From: Cellulomonas alba
GTDB lineage: Bacteria > Actinomycetota > Actinomycetes > Actinomycetales > Cellulomonadaceae
Reading direction: 5' to 3'
Length of the DNA: 64,000 bases
NCBI RefSeq assembly: GCF_030362835.1
Contig: NZ_JAUCGQ010000001.1
Location: 2,211,461 to 2,275,460, forward strand
Positions 26,547-35,330 of this stretch are shown one piece after another. The translations under genes were made by a program, and so were the position numbers. Under the pieces are notes generated by a model. The model was not told the origin of the DNA, made no database searches, and worked only from the letters and a program-made list of their open reading frames with translations. Position 1 is the stretch's first letter, and the number at the start of each line of letters is the position of its first letter.

Positions 26547-29426
26547 TCACGGCTGCCGCATCAGCCCGCGCTGGTGCGCGACCGAGACGGCCTCGGTCCG
26601 CCCGGAGGCGCCGAGCTTCGCCAGCAGGTTCGAGACGTGCACCGACGCCGTCTTCGTCGAGATGAAGAGACGCTCCCCGATCTGGCCGTTCGTCAGGCCC
26701 TGCGCCACGAGCGAGAGCACCTCGGCCTCGCGGGGCGTCAGCACGTCGGTCGTCGCGTGCCGCACGCCGGGCACGTCGAGGCGCGCGCGGCGGGCGAGGT
26801 CCCGCACGCTCGCGGCGAGGGGGAGGGCGCCCATCGCGGTCGCTGCCGCGAGCGCCTGCGCCGCCTCGGCGGTCGCCTCCGCGCGTTCGCCCGACGCCAC
26901 GAGCGCGGCGGCGAGGCGGGCGCGCGTCCGCGCGACCTCGTACGCGTACCCGTAGTCGAACTCGACCAGCGCGGTCCGCCAGAGTGCCGCGTCGTCCCGT
27001 CCGTGCAGCCGGGCGTGCTCGGCGCGGGCGCGCGCCAGCCAGGCTCGTCCCTCCGGCCCGAGGCGCCCGCCGCGCGGCTTGCCGTGCACGGCCGTGTCCT
27101 GCGCGCGCTCGAGCAGCGCGTCACCGCGCTCCAGCAGGTCCGACACGTCGCGGCCGGCGAGGCGCCGGCGCTCGGCCTCGTCGGCGAGCCCGCCGAGTGC
27201 GACGGCCGCGATCCAGATCGCACCGAGGAAGTGCTCCCACCAGATGCGGCCGAGGAAGTCGACGACGTGGTCCGTGAGGGCCAGCGCCTCGTCGACCCGC
27301 TCCTCGCGCATCAGTGCGTCGATCGTCGTCCCGCCGGCGTGCAGCGCGACCAGCCCGTCGCGCGGCCACTCGGGTTCGAGCGCGAGCCCCCGGTCGACCG
27401 CGTCGGCGTCGCCGCGCGCCACGGCGGCGTACATGCCGACCGCCTCGAGCATCGAGGCGACGCCCGGCGGCGCGTCCGGTGCCGGCTCGCGCCGGGACAG
27501 GTCGCCGCGCGTGTACGCCACCAGCTCGACGAACATCGCGAGCTGGACCGCGTGCACCTGCCACGTCAGGCCCGTGCGGCGCGCGCGCTCGACCGACTCC
27601 CGCGCCAGCTCGCCCGCGCCCTCGACGTCGCCCGCGCCGAACAGGTCGGTGACGAGGTTGAACCGCACGCGCATCTCGGTGACGACGTCGCGTGCCCGCC
27701 GCACCGTCTCGAGCGCCTCGCGCAGCAGGCGCGACGCCTTCTCGGGGTCCTCGGCGTCGAGCACCGCGAGCGTCGTGACGGCGTCCGACTCGGCGTCGGC
27801 GGCGTCGACCTCGCGCGCGACCGCGATCGCCTCGACCGCCGCGTCCCGCGCCTCGGTGTCGAGGTCGAGGTTCAGCGCCGAGCGAGCGACCGTGGCGAGG
27901 CCCCAGGCGCGCGCGGCAGAGGGCCCGACGAGACCAGCGACGGCGGCCTGCGCCTCGCGCAGCGCGTCACGCGGGCGCTCGACGTCGAGCAGCCGGCGGG
28001 CGAGGTCGCACCGTAGGGCCGCCTGCCGTCCGGGGTCGTCGGCCGTCGCGTCGACGGCAGCCCGGGTCAGCTGCATCGCGCGGTCCACCTGGCCGGCGGC
28101 GCTCGCGGCCGTCGCGGCCGTCATCAGCACCGCGATCCGGTCCTCGCCGGCGTCGGCGACGGCGTCCCACAGCCGGAGCACGACCTCGAGGTGGCGGAGC
28201 TCCTCGGCGGGTGCGAGCAGCCGGTGCGCCTCCTCGGCCGCCGAGCGCGACGCGGCGAGCGCCACGGGGAGGTCCGGTGCCCGCAGGGCGTGGGCCGCGA
28301 GCTGCGACGGCCGGCCCAGGCTCGGCTCGGCGGTGAGTGCCACGAGGTAAGCGCGGTGCAGCGCCGACTGCTCGCCCGGCAGCAGGTCGCCGTACACGGC
28401 CTCGGCGAGCAGCGCGTGCCGGAACGCGATCTCGCCCTGCTCGCCCACGAGAACCTGGTGCGCGACCGCCTCCCGCAGGGCGGCGTCCACGGCGCCCGGC
28501 TCGGCCAGCAGCGGTGACGCGTCGGCCGCGACCGCGGCGCGCAGCAGCGGCTCGGCGACCCTGCGGCCCGCGGTCGACGCGATGCGCGCCACGTGCTGCA
28601 CCGCGGGGTCCAGGCCGTCCACGCGCGCCCGCACGACCTCGGCGAGCGACCACGGCAGGGCGGGCTCGGGGCCGGCCTCGATGAGCTCCTCCGCGAAGTA
28701 CGCGTTGCCCTCCGACCGTTCCGCGACGCCGCGCAGCGCCGCCTCGCCCAGCGGCCGGCCGGCCACCGCGGTCGCGAACGCGCGGAGCTCGTCGGGCGCG
28801 AACGGCGCGAGCTCGAGGCGCTCGACGCGCGGGTGCCGGGCGAGCTCGGCCGCGAGCGGTCGCCACGGGTGCCGGCGGTGCAGGTCGTCGGTGCGGTAGC
28901 TCGCGACCACGACGACGTGCTGGTCGCGGAGCCGGGCGACCGCGAAGCGCAGCAGGTCGCGGCTCGACGCGTCGGCCCAGTGCAGGTCCTCGATCACCAG
29001 CAGCAGCGGGCGGCCCGGCCGCCCGACCATGCAGGCCGCCTCGACGAACCCGTCGAAGAGCTGCAGGCGGCCCGTCTGGTCGTCGGGTGCCGGCGGGGCA
29101 GCGGCGCCGGGCAGCAGCCGTGCGAGCGCCGGCCGCTCCGCGACCACCGCGTCGACCGCCTCCGGGTCGACCTCGCGCAGCTGCACGAGGGCGTCCGCGA
29201 ACGGCAGGTACGGCACGCCGATCTCGCCGAGGTCGACGCAGTGCGAGACGACGACGCGCACCCCCTGCGTGCGCGCCGTCTCCGCGACATGGAGCAGCAG
29301 CCGCGTCTTGCCGACCCCGGCGTCGCCCGCGAGCAGCACCGCCGACGGCTCGCCGCCGCCTGCTCGGGCCAGTGCAGCCTCGAGCTGGGCGACCTGAGCC
29401 TCGCGTGCGACGAACGGCGTGCTCAT
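26547..29426 (-). CDS. Large ATPase-LuxR transcriptional regulator (LAL/MalT-like)
   Basis: 959 residues. The N-terminus has a STAND/AAA ATPase with Walker A AGDAGVGKTR and Walker B LLLVIEDLHWAD. A long Ala/Leu/Arg-rich helical region of TPR character follows. The last 65 residues are a LuxR HTH (LTPREAEVLSLVAQGLTNGQ, KTASVHVSNLLAKLGASGR). Such LAL regulators switch on genes after ligand and ATP binding. The ATG at 29426 overlaps the upstream small gene as ATGA; an in-frame ATG at 29441 is an alternative. Targets unknown. Confidence 0.93.
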   Translation of the reverse strand: MSTPFVAREAQVAQLEAALARAGGGEPSAVLLAGDAGVGKTRLLLHVAETARTQGVRVVVSHCVDLGEIGVPYLPFADALVQLREVDPEAVDAVVAERPALARLLPGAAAPPAPDDQTGRLQLFDGFVEAACMVGRPGRPLLLVIEDLHWADASSRDLLRFAVARLRDQHVVVVASYRTDDLHRRHPWRPLAAELARHPRVERLELAPFAPDELRAFATAVAGRPLGEAALRGVAERSEGNAYFAEELIEAGPEPALPWSLAEVVRARVDGLDPAVQHVARIASTAGRRVAEPLLRAAVAADASPLLAEPGAVDAALREAVAHQVLVGEQGEIAFRHALLAEAVYGDLLPGEQSALHRAYLVALTAEPSLGRPSQLAAHALRAPDLPVALAASRSAAEEAHRLLAPAEELRHLEVVLRLWDAVADAGEDRIAVLMTAATAASAAGQVDRAMQLTRAAVDATADDPGRQAALRCDLARRLLDVERPRDALREAQAAVAGLVGPSAARAWGLATVARSALNLDLDTEARDAAVEAIAVAREVDAADAESDAVTTLAVLDAEDPEKASRLLREALETVRRARDVVTEMRVRFNLVTDLFGAGDVEGAGELARESVERARRTGLTWQVHAVQLAMFVELVAYTRGDLSRREPAPDAPPGVASMLEAVGMYAAVARGDADAVDRGLALEPEWPRDGLVALHAGGTTIDALMREERVDEALALTDHVVDFLGRIWWEHFLGAIWIAAVALGGLADEAERRRLAGRDVSDLLERGDALLERAQDTAVHGKPRGGRLGPEGRAWLARARAEHARLHGRDDAALWRTALVEFDYGYAYEVARTRARLAAALVASGERAEATAEAAQALAAATAMGALPLAASVRDLARRARLDVPGVRHATTDVLTPREAEVLSLVAQGLTNGQIGERLFISTKTASVHVSNLLAKLGASGRTEAVSVAHQRGLMRQP

Positions 29427-29731
29427 CGGGCCACGTGCCATGTCCCCGATCGTCGCAGCAGCCACCCACACGCGTCGCGGACCGCGTCCCCGGTCCGGGA
29501 GGCGAACCCGCCGCCGACGGCCGCGGGCATGCTCGCCCCGCCCGCCGCGCGACCGGCCGTGCCGCCCCCGCCGCCCGCGGCCGTGCCCCCTCCGGCACGG
29601 CCGCGGCCACGGGGCGACCGGATGCGGTCGGCACCTCGCGCGCGGCGCGACCGGCGCGGGTCGACGCCGGCCAACAGCTCGGTGCGCCGGAACTCCAGCT
29701 CCGCCTCGAGTGCGGGCCCCCAGATGCTCAT
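29423..29731 (-). CDS. Small Gly/Arg-rich protein coupled to LAL regulator
   Basis: 102 residues from the ATG at 29731, with a strong GGAGG ribosome site a few bases upstream. The N-terminus SIWGPALEAELEFRRTELL is a credible amphipathic helix of a kind seen in small actinobacterial proteins; the middle is Arg then Gly/Ala-rich and the end is RDACGWLLRRSGTWHV. The stop overlaps the LAL regulator start (ATGA), suggesting coupled translation. I do not recognise a family; low-complexity content lowers confidence. Confidence 0.5.
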   Translation of the reverse strand: MSIWGPALEAELEFRRTELLAGVDPRRSRRARGADRIRSPRGRGRAGGGTAAGGGGGTAGRAAGGASMPAAVGGGFASRTGDAVRDACGWLLRRSGTWHVAR

Positions 29732-29967
29732 GACGTCCTCCTTCACCGCTCCGCGCCGCCCCTGCCGGGCCGACCCCCGGCCTGGCCGGGCACCGCCCAC
29801 GCTCGTCGTGAGCCGCGCGGTCCGGGATGGGGAGCCCGGGCACACCTGCGTGCGGATCCGGGCCTGAGGTACCTCAGAACCCGCGGATCCGGACGTCGTC
29901 CGCCTATCACCCCATCGATTCCGCGATCCACACGGCGGGATGCCGCGGCGTCGGGCACCCTGGCTCT

Positions 29968-30417
29968 GTGGGTGAGGTGAGAGACCTGAGGAGCGCCGCG
30001 AGCGTTCGTCGGCGCGATGCGGGCGCTCTGGACGACGAGCTGACGCTGCGCGCGGAGCGGACCGCGTCGCGGACGGCGCGCCACTGGGTGATGCGGACGG
30101 TGGCCGACGCGGGCGTCGGTGGCTCGGTCAACCAGGTCGTCGAGCTGCTCACGGCCGAGCTCGTGTCCAACGCCGTGGTGCACGGACCCGACGGTGGCGC
30201 CGTCCGCGTCGGCGTCCGCGTCTCGAACGGGACGGTGCGCGTCGAGGTGGGCGACGAGGGCGGCGGATCGCCGCGCGTCCGCCACCCGGAGCCCACCGCG
30301 ACGAGCGGCCGAGGCCTCGCCCTGGTCGAGGCGCTCTCCGAGACGTGGGGCACGCAGCCGCGTGGTCCGCGCGGCGAGGGGAAGGTCGTCTGGTTCGAGG
30401 TGCGCGTCGACGAGTAG
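29968..30417 (+). CDS. RsbW-like ATP-binding protein (HATPase_c)
   Basis: 149 residues from GTG 29968 (a GTG at 29977 is also possible). It has the GHKL fold without a kinase dimerisation domain: N box VVELLTAELVSNAVVHGPDG, a DEGGG loop, and G box SGRGLALVEALSETWG. Stand-alone proteins of this type are anti-sigma factors or serine kinases acting on STAS-domain antagonists. No sigma factor or STAS gene is adjacent. It is followed 77 bases later by the MinD/ParA-like gene. Confidence 0.85.
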   Translation: MGEVRDLRSAASVRRRDAGALDDELTLRAERTASRTARHWVMRTVADAGVGGSVNQVVELLTAELVSNAVVHGPDGGAVRVGVRVSNGTVRVEVGDEGGGSPRVRHPEPTATSGRGLALVEALSETWGTQPRGPRGEGKVVWFEVRVDE

Positions 30418-30494
30418 GCCCGTGGCCTGCGGTTGCGTCACGCTGGGCGTAGTTTGCGCACCATGCGAGGTTCGCCCGGTCCAGGGGAGACGAG

Positions 30495-32012
30495 ATGAGC
30501 GACGACCAGACCACCACGCGCGTCCCGGTGGTCACGGCCGAGGTGCGGGACGACGGCACGGGCGAGATCAGCGTCGACGGCGTGCTCGAGCGGGTCACGA
30601 CGGGCAACCTGCAGGAGGCCGGCGCTGCGATCACCACGCGCATCGCCGAGCTCGCCGGTCGGCTCGGCCAGCCGGTGCCGGTCGAGGTCCGTGACCCCGA
30701 CGGACTCTGGTCGTTGCTGATCCACGCCGACGGGCTGGTGGACGAGGCGCCCACCGCGGCCGGCGAGGGCGCCGAAGCGGGCGAGGTCCCGGCCGTCTCC
30801 GGTGCGATCCCGGTCGCCGACGAGGGCCACGCACCCGCCGGAGCTGCGCCGGGCGCCGAGCCCGACGCGGCCGCCGAGCCTCCGTCGAGCGCCCGCGGCC
30901 CGCGCGCCGCCCGGCCGGCCGCCGACGCCTCCGAGACGGAGAGCGGTCCTGCGCCCGCCGTCGCGGCCGCGCGCACGCCGACCGCGCCCAGCGCGCCCAC
31001 CACGAGCGCGCCGACCGCGCCCACGGCTCCGAAGCAGTCAGCACCCGGGGCGGTTCCCGGCACCGGCTCCGCCGGCCTCCCGACGCTCGACGACCTGCTC
31101 GCCGCGCGCCACCCGGCGGGTGCGGCGGGCCCCGCGGAGCACGGCTGGCGCGCGGGCGTCCGCCGCGTCACGTTCGGCGCCGTCAAGCCCGGACCCGGCC
31201 GCGCGGAGCGGGTGCGCCGCGCGGAGTCCGCGTCGGTGCGCCGCACCCTCGACGGCCCGCGCACCGTGGTCGTCGTCAACCCCAAGGGCGGCGCGCACAA
31301 GACGACGGCCACGATGCTGCTGGCCTCGACGTTCGGCCTGCAGCGGGGCGGCTACACGCTGGCGTGGGACAACAACGAGACGCGCGGCACGCTCGGCTGG
31401 CGCTCGACGCACGGCGACCACGAACGCACCGCGGTCGACCTGCTCAACGCGCTGCCCGCGCTCCAGCGCCGCGGCATGATCCGCATCGGCGACCTCGACG
31501 GCTACGTCCGCACGCAGCCCAGCGAGCAGTTCGACGTGCTCGCGTCCGACGAGAGCTCGGCCTCCGCGGCGTCGGTCGACGCGACCGCGTACAAGGCGCT
31601 GCACGGCGTCCTGTCGCAGTTCTACCGGGTGATCATCGTCGACACCGGCAACAACATGAGGGCGTCGAACTGGCAGGCGGCCGTCGACGCGGCCGACCAG
31701 ATCGTCGTCGTGTCGACGATCCGCGAGGACACGTCGCAGTCCGCGGCCTGGGCGCTCGACGCCCTGCGCGCCATGGGCCACGAGGACGCGGTGCGTCGCG
31801 CCGTCACGGTGCTGTCGGCCCCCGACCGCAAGGTCGACAAGGACCTGCGCAAGCGGCTGCGCAGCCACTTCGGCGCCCTCACGCGCGCGGTCATCGAGGT
31901 GCCCTACGACCGCTCGCTCGTCGCGGGCGGGCCGATCGACTACGGGGCGCTCGCGCCCGAGACGCGGGACGCCTGGCTGCACGTGACGTCGGTGGTCGCG
32001 GACGGCCTGTGA
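30495..32012 (+). CDS. MinD/ParA-like ATPase with variant Walker A
   Basis: 505 residues from an ATG behind GGGGAGACGAG. Residues 1-85 form a small alpha/beta domain (VVTAEVRDDGTGEISVDGVL ... PVEVRDPDGLWSLLIHADG). A Pro/Ala/Glu-rich linker follows to about residue 190. The ATPase domain has NPKGGAHKTT near residue 263, where the usual glycine before the lysine is His, then WDNNETRGTLGWR and a Walker B-like YRVIIVDTGNN. This looks like actinobacterial MinD/ParA proteins linked to secretion or localisation rather than plasmid ParA; no ParB is nearby. Its stop overlaps the next gene (TGATG). Confidence 0.85.
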   Translation: MSDDQTTTRVPVVTAEVRDDGTGEISVDGVLERVTTGNLQEAGAAITTRIAELAGRLGQPVPVEVRDPDGLWSLLIHADGLVDEAPTAAGEGAEAGEVPAVSGAIPVADEGHAPAGAAPGAEPDAAAEPPSSARGPRAARPAADASETESGPAPAVAAARTPTAPSAPTTSAPTAPTAPKQSAPGAVPGTGSAGLPTLDDLLAARHPAGAAGPAEHGWRAGVRRVTFGAVKPGPGRAERVRRAESASVRRTLDGPRTVVVVNPKGGAHKTTATMLLASTFGLQRGGYTLAWDNNETRGTLGWRSTHGDHERTAVDLLNALPALQRRGMIRIGDLDGYVRTQPSEQFDVLASDESSASAASVDATAYKALHGVLSQFYRVIIVDTGNNMRASNWQAAVDAADQIVVVSTIREDTSQSAAWALDALRAMGHEDAVRRAVTVLSAPDRKVDKDLRKRLRSHFGALTRAVIEVPYDRSLVAGGPIDYGALAPETRDAWLHVTSVVADGL

Positions 32013-32617
32013 TGCTCCGCGGGCTCGTCGTCGCGCTCGTCGGGGCGCTGCTCTGCTTCTACGGCATCCGGTCGGTGCACCTCGCGGTGCTCGGGTCCGG
32101 GTTCGCGATCGGCTTCCTCGTCGGCGACGCGTCCGGCCAGTCGGTCGGACCCGCGCTCCTCTGGGGCCTGTGCGGCGCGGTGATCGCGTGGGTGCTCGTC
32201 TCGGTGGTGTTCCGCCTCGCCACGTTCTTCGTCGGGCTCGCGACGGGCGCGGTCGTCGGGGCGAAGCTCTGGTCGGCGCTCGGCAACGACCAGACGAGCG
32301 TGCTGCTCGGCGTCGTCGTGGTGCTCGCGCTCGCTGCGCTGGGCGCCGAGCTCGCGGTCCGGTTCCGCCGCCGCGCTCTCCTGTGGGAGACCGCGCTCGG
32401 CGGCGCGTCGATCATCCTGTCGGGGCTCGCCATCATGTGGCCGAGCGTCCTCGGCGCGTTCGCGCACCCCGACGACGGATGGCAGCAGTGGCTGATGCTC
32501 GCCGCGTGGCTCGCCCTGTCCGCGTGCGGCTGGTACGTGCAGCGCCGGTTGTTCCGGCGGCAGCTGGGACTCGCGCCGCTGCCGCCGAAGGCGCCCGCCG
32601 CGCCGCCGGCTGCGTGA
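32012..32617 (+). CDS. DUF4203-like membrane protein
   Basis: 201 residues with six or seven hydrophobic helices (LVVALVGALLCFYGIRSVHL, GFLVGDASGQSVGPALLWGL, ATFFVGLATGAVVGAKLW, GASIILSGLAIMWPSVLGAF, WLMLAAWLALSACGWYVQ). Gly-rich helices and length fit the DUF4203 (TMEM198-like) type. The start overlaps the stop of the MinD-like ATPase, so the two are probably translationally coupled and may work together at the membrane. Function unknown. Confidence 0.8.
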   Translation: MLRGLVVALVGALLCFYGIRSVHLAVLGSGFAIGFLVGDASGQSVGPALLWGLCGAVIAWVLVSVVFRLATFFVGLATGAVVGAKLWSALGNDQTSVLLGVVVVLALAALGAELAVRFRRRALLWETALGGASIILSGLAIMWPSVLGAFAHPDDGWQQWLMLAAWLALSACGWYVQRRLFRRQLGLAPLPPKAPAAPPAA

Positions 32618-32700
32618 CGGCCTCCGCTCCCCGGCGGATCACCAGCGGCGGACGCGCTGCGGCCCGGCGGTCTCCACCCTGCGAGGCGTGGACAGACGAC

Positions 32701-32734
32701 GGCGCCGGCCGGGGAAGGCTCCCCGACCGGCGCC
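32701..32734. terminator. Bidirectional hairpin between convergent genes
   Basis: GGCGCCGGCCGGGGA (32701-32715) pairs with TCCCCGACCGGCGCC (32720-32734), with one G-T pair and a 4-base loop. It lies between the convergent DUF4203-like gene and the repeat-rich surface protein gene and could end both transcripts. Confidence 0.75.
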
Positions 32735-32752
32735 GCGCGTCACCTCGTCGGC

Positions 32753-35116
32753 TCAGCCGACCAGGTTGACCTTCACGAACTGCGTGAACGCGTTGCCGTT
32801 GGTGTTGTCCGTGACGGCCCAGACAGCCTGGCTGAACGCCGTGCCGTTCACGACGGAGATCGGCACCACCGCGTACACGTAGAAGTACTGGCACTGGCCG
32901 CTCGCGAGGTTGCCCACCGAGTCGATGCCGTCCTCGACGTCGCCCGCGATGAGCGAGGCGTCGTAGTACGTGCCGCCGACCTTCAGGCGGATCGTGAGGT
33001 CGTTCGCCGGGTTCGCAAGGCCCGCGTCGCCGTAGCAGACGTATGCCTCGGCGGAGAGGACGTCACGCGTCTCGTCGTACCAGCCCAGGTCCTCGGTGTC
33101 GAAGACGACGGACGACCAGGAGTCGAGCAGGAAGGGGTCCCCGGCGTTGAACGGGGTCGCCTGGCCCGACAGGATCGCCAGCGCGCCGTTGCCGCTCGTC
33201 ACGCTCGAGATGACGTTCGAGACGACCACGCGGTAGCGGTACAGGCTCACGCCGCTCGTCGCCGTCACCGTGAGCGTCGACGACGTCTTGCCGGCGTACG
33301 TCTTCCAGGTGTGGCCGCCGTCCGAGCTGTACTGCCACTGGTAGTGCAGGCCGCCACCGGTCGCCGTGACGCTGAACGTCGCCTTGCCGTTCATCGCGGC
33401 CGCGGCCCACTGCGGCTGCCTCGTGATCTTCGGCGAGGTCATGCCCTTGGGCCACGCGATGGTCGTGGTGGACGCCGACGTGCGCGTCTTGGTCGTGTAG
33501 CCCGACCGGGTGCCGGTCACCGCGACGGTGATCTTGGCGCCGTGGTCCGCCTTGGCGAGCTTGTACGTCGAGTGCGTGGCGCCGCTGATGGCCTGGCCGT
33601 TGCGCTTCCACTGGTAGTGGAACGTGGCGGTCGGCGACCACGCGCTGACGTGCGCCGTGAGCGTCGAGCTGACGCGCAGCGTGCCCGTGATCGTCGGGGC
33701 GTGCGTGGCCTTGAACGGCACGGTGGCCTTGACCGAGGAGCTCGTGACGACCTTGGTCGTGTAGCCGGACGCCTTGCCGGTGACGCGCACCGAGAGGTAC
33801 TTCCCGCGGTCCGTCGAGGTGACCTTGTACGTCGACTTGGTCGCCCCCGAGATCGGCGAGCCGTTGCGCAGCCAGCGGTACGAGTACGAGCTGGCCGCCG
33901 GCGTCCAGGTGCCGCGGTGCAGCGTCAGCGTCGAGCCCACCTGCGACGAGCCGCTGATCGTCGGCTTCGGGGCGCCGAACACGCCGTAGCCGACGACGGT
34001 CGAGCCGCTCGCGCGGACGGCCTTCGTGTAGCCCGGCAGCGTCGCGGTGACCACGACGCTGAGCTGGTGGCCGCGGTCGGCGGCGCGCGGGACGAACGAC
34101 GACGCGGTCGCGCCGGTGACGGCCTTGCCGTCGATCCGCCACTGGTAGGCGACCGCGGTGGGCTTCGGCGCCCAGGTGCCGAGCGCAGCGGTCACCTTGG
34201 AGCCGACGCGGACCGTGCCGGAGAGCGTCGGGTTCGGCGAGCCGGCGAAGTCGGCCGTCGCGATCGTCGCGGAGACGTGGTTCGTCGCGTCACGGTAGCC
34301 GGCCGCGGTGCCCGTGACGGTCGCCGTCACCAGCTTGCCGGCGTCGGCGGCGGCGGGCGTGAACGTCGCAGCGGTCACCGGAGCGCCGGCGCCGACCTGC
34401 CACGAGGTCGTCACCGTCGTGGGCTGCGGGTTCCAGCCGGTCGCCGTGACGCCGAGCGTCTGGCCGACCTTGGCGGTGTGGTCGAGCGCCACGGTCGGAG
34501 CCTGGGCGTCAGCGAGGCCGAACGTGTAGCGGACACAGTCGGCAGTCACGGACGTCAGGGTCGCCTCGGCGCTGTCGCCACCCGTGGCGAACGCGTAGCC
34601 GACGCTGTGCACGACAGCGCCAGGGAACGCGGCGGCCCATCCGGCGGCGGTGGTGTCGGTCGGCGCGGCGGCCGCGAGGGTCGCGTCGGCGGACGGGTCC
34701 AGCGTCCACGCGGTGCTCGCGTCCGTCGCGCCGGACGCCGTGAGCACCGACGACTGGCCGTCGGCGCCGGTGCCGCTGAAGTCGACGGCGAGCGCCACGG
34801 TGGGCGTCGGGCTCGCAGCGGCGTAGTCGGCGGCCAGCGCGGCTGCCTCGCCCAGGGCGAAGTCGCCGGTGTGCGTCGCCGTCAGCGCCGCCGACCCGTC
34901 GGTCGAGACGCTCACTCCGCCGTCGCGCCACTGGCTCGCGGCCGAGAGCGCCCAGCCGGAGGGCGCCGCGATGGTCGCGAGAGGAGCGTCGCTGACCGCC
35001 GAGCACGTGAACGGCGCCGGTGCGTCGGCGAACGCGGGGGCCGCGAGCGCCGGCATGGCGATGGACGCGGCGACGAGACCGACAAGGGTCGTCGCGCCGC
35101 GGGAGAGGAGCCGCAT
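32753..35116 (-). CDS. Large secreted protein with four 80-residue repeats
   Basis: 787 residues. A signal peptide (LLSRGATTLVGLVAASIAMP ... ALAAPAFA) is followed by a Ser/Thr/Ala-rich N-terminal region with two cysteines. Four beta-rich repeats of about 80 residues follow (roughly 220-545), each built around PTISGSSQVGSTL, W-x-P, YxWxRNGxxI, ATxSTYKV and ADRGKxLSVxVTGxxxGYTTK. Next comes an Ig-like unit (LHYQWQYSSDGGHTW) and a cysteine-containing C-terminal domain ending TQFVKVNLVG. No LPXTG or membrane anchor is visible, so it is probably released or wall-bound by the repeats. Binding partner unknown. Confidence 0.85.
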   Translation of the reverse strand: MRLLSRGATTLVGLVAASIAMPALAAPAFADAPAPFTCSAVSDAPLATIAAPSGWALSAASQWRDGGVSVSTDGSAALTATHTGDFALGEAAALAADYAAASPTPTVALAVDFSGTGADGQSSVLTASGATDASTAWTLDPSADATLAAAAPTDTTAAGWAAAFPGAVVHSVGYAFATGGDSAEATLTSVTADCVRYTFGLADAQAPTVALDHTAKVGQTLGVTATGWNPQPTTVTTSWQVGAGAPVTAATFTPAAADAGKLVTATVTGTAAGYRDATNHVSATIATADFAGSPNPTLSGTVRVGSKVTAALGTWAPKPTAVAYQWRIDGKAVTGATASSFVPRAADRGHQLSVVVTATLPGYTKAVRASGSTVVGYGVFGAPKPTISGSSQVGSTLTLHRGTWTPAASSYSYRWLRNGSPISGATKSTYKVTSTDRGKYLSVRVTGKASGYTTKVVTSSSVKATVPFKATHAPTITGTLRVSSTLTAHVSAWSPTATFHYQWKRNGQAISGATHSTYKLAKADHGAKITVAVTGTRSGYTTKTRTSASTTTIAWPKGMTSPKITRQPQWAAAAMNGKATFSVTATGGGLHYQWQYSSDGGHTWKTYAGKTSSTLTVTATSGVSLYRYRVVVSNVISSVTSGNGALAILSGQATPFNAGDPFLLDSWSSVVFDTEDLGWYDETRDVLSAEAYVCYGDAGLANPANDLTIRLKVGGTYYDASLIAGDVEDGIDSVGNLASGQCQYFYVYAVVPISVVNGTAFSQAVWAVTDNTNGNAFTQFVKVNLVG

Positions 35117-35330
35117 GCGGGCCTGCTTCCTGGTGCAAAGGGAGTAGGGGCCGCCGGCCCCCTGGCTGGACTGTCGCGCTGACGATCGGCACTCCCGGTG
35201 CCACGCGTGAGCGCGGCGCGCTGATGTGAGCCGAATCGTGACATCGGCTTCGTCACCGTGTGACGCCTTTGAAAGCCTCGGGCGACGGTTCACCCGGATG
35301 GCCCATGCCCGGCGATGCCAGACTCCTGCC

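Noticed and set aside
30495..32012. Plasmid or chromosomal partition ParA
   Set aside because: There is no ParB, no parS-like repeats, a long N-terminal extension and an altered Walker A; a MinD-like membrane role fits better.
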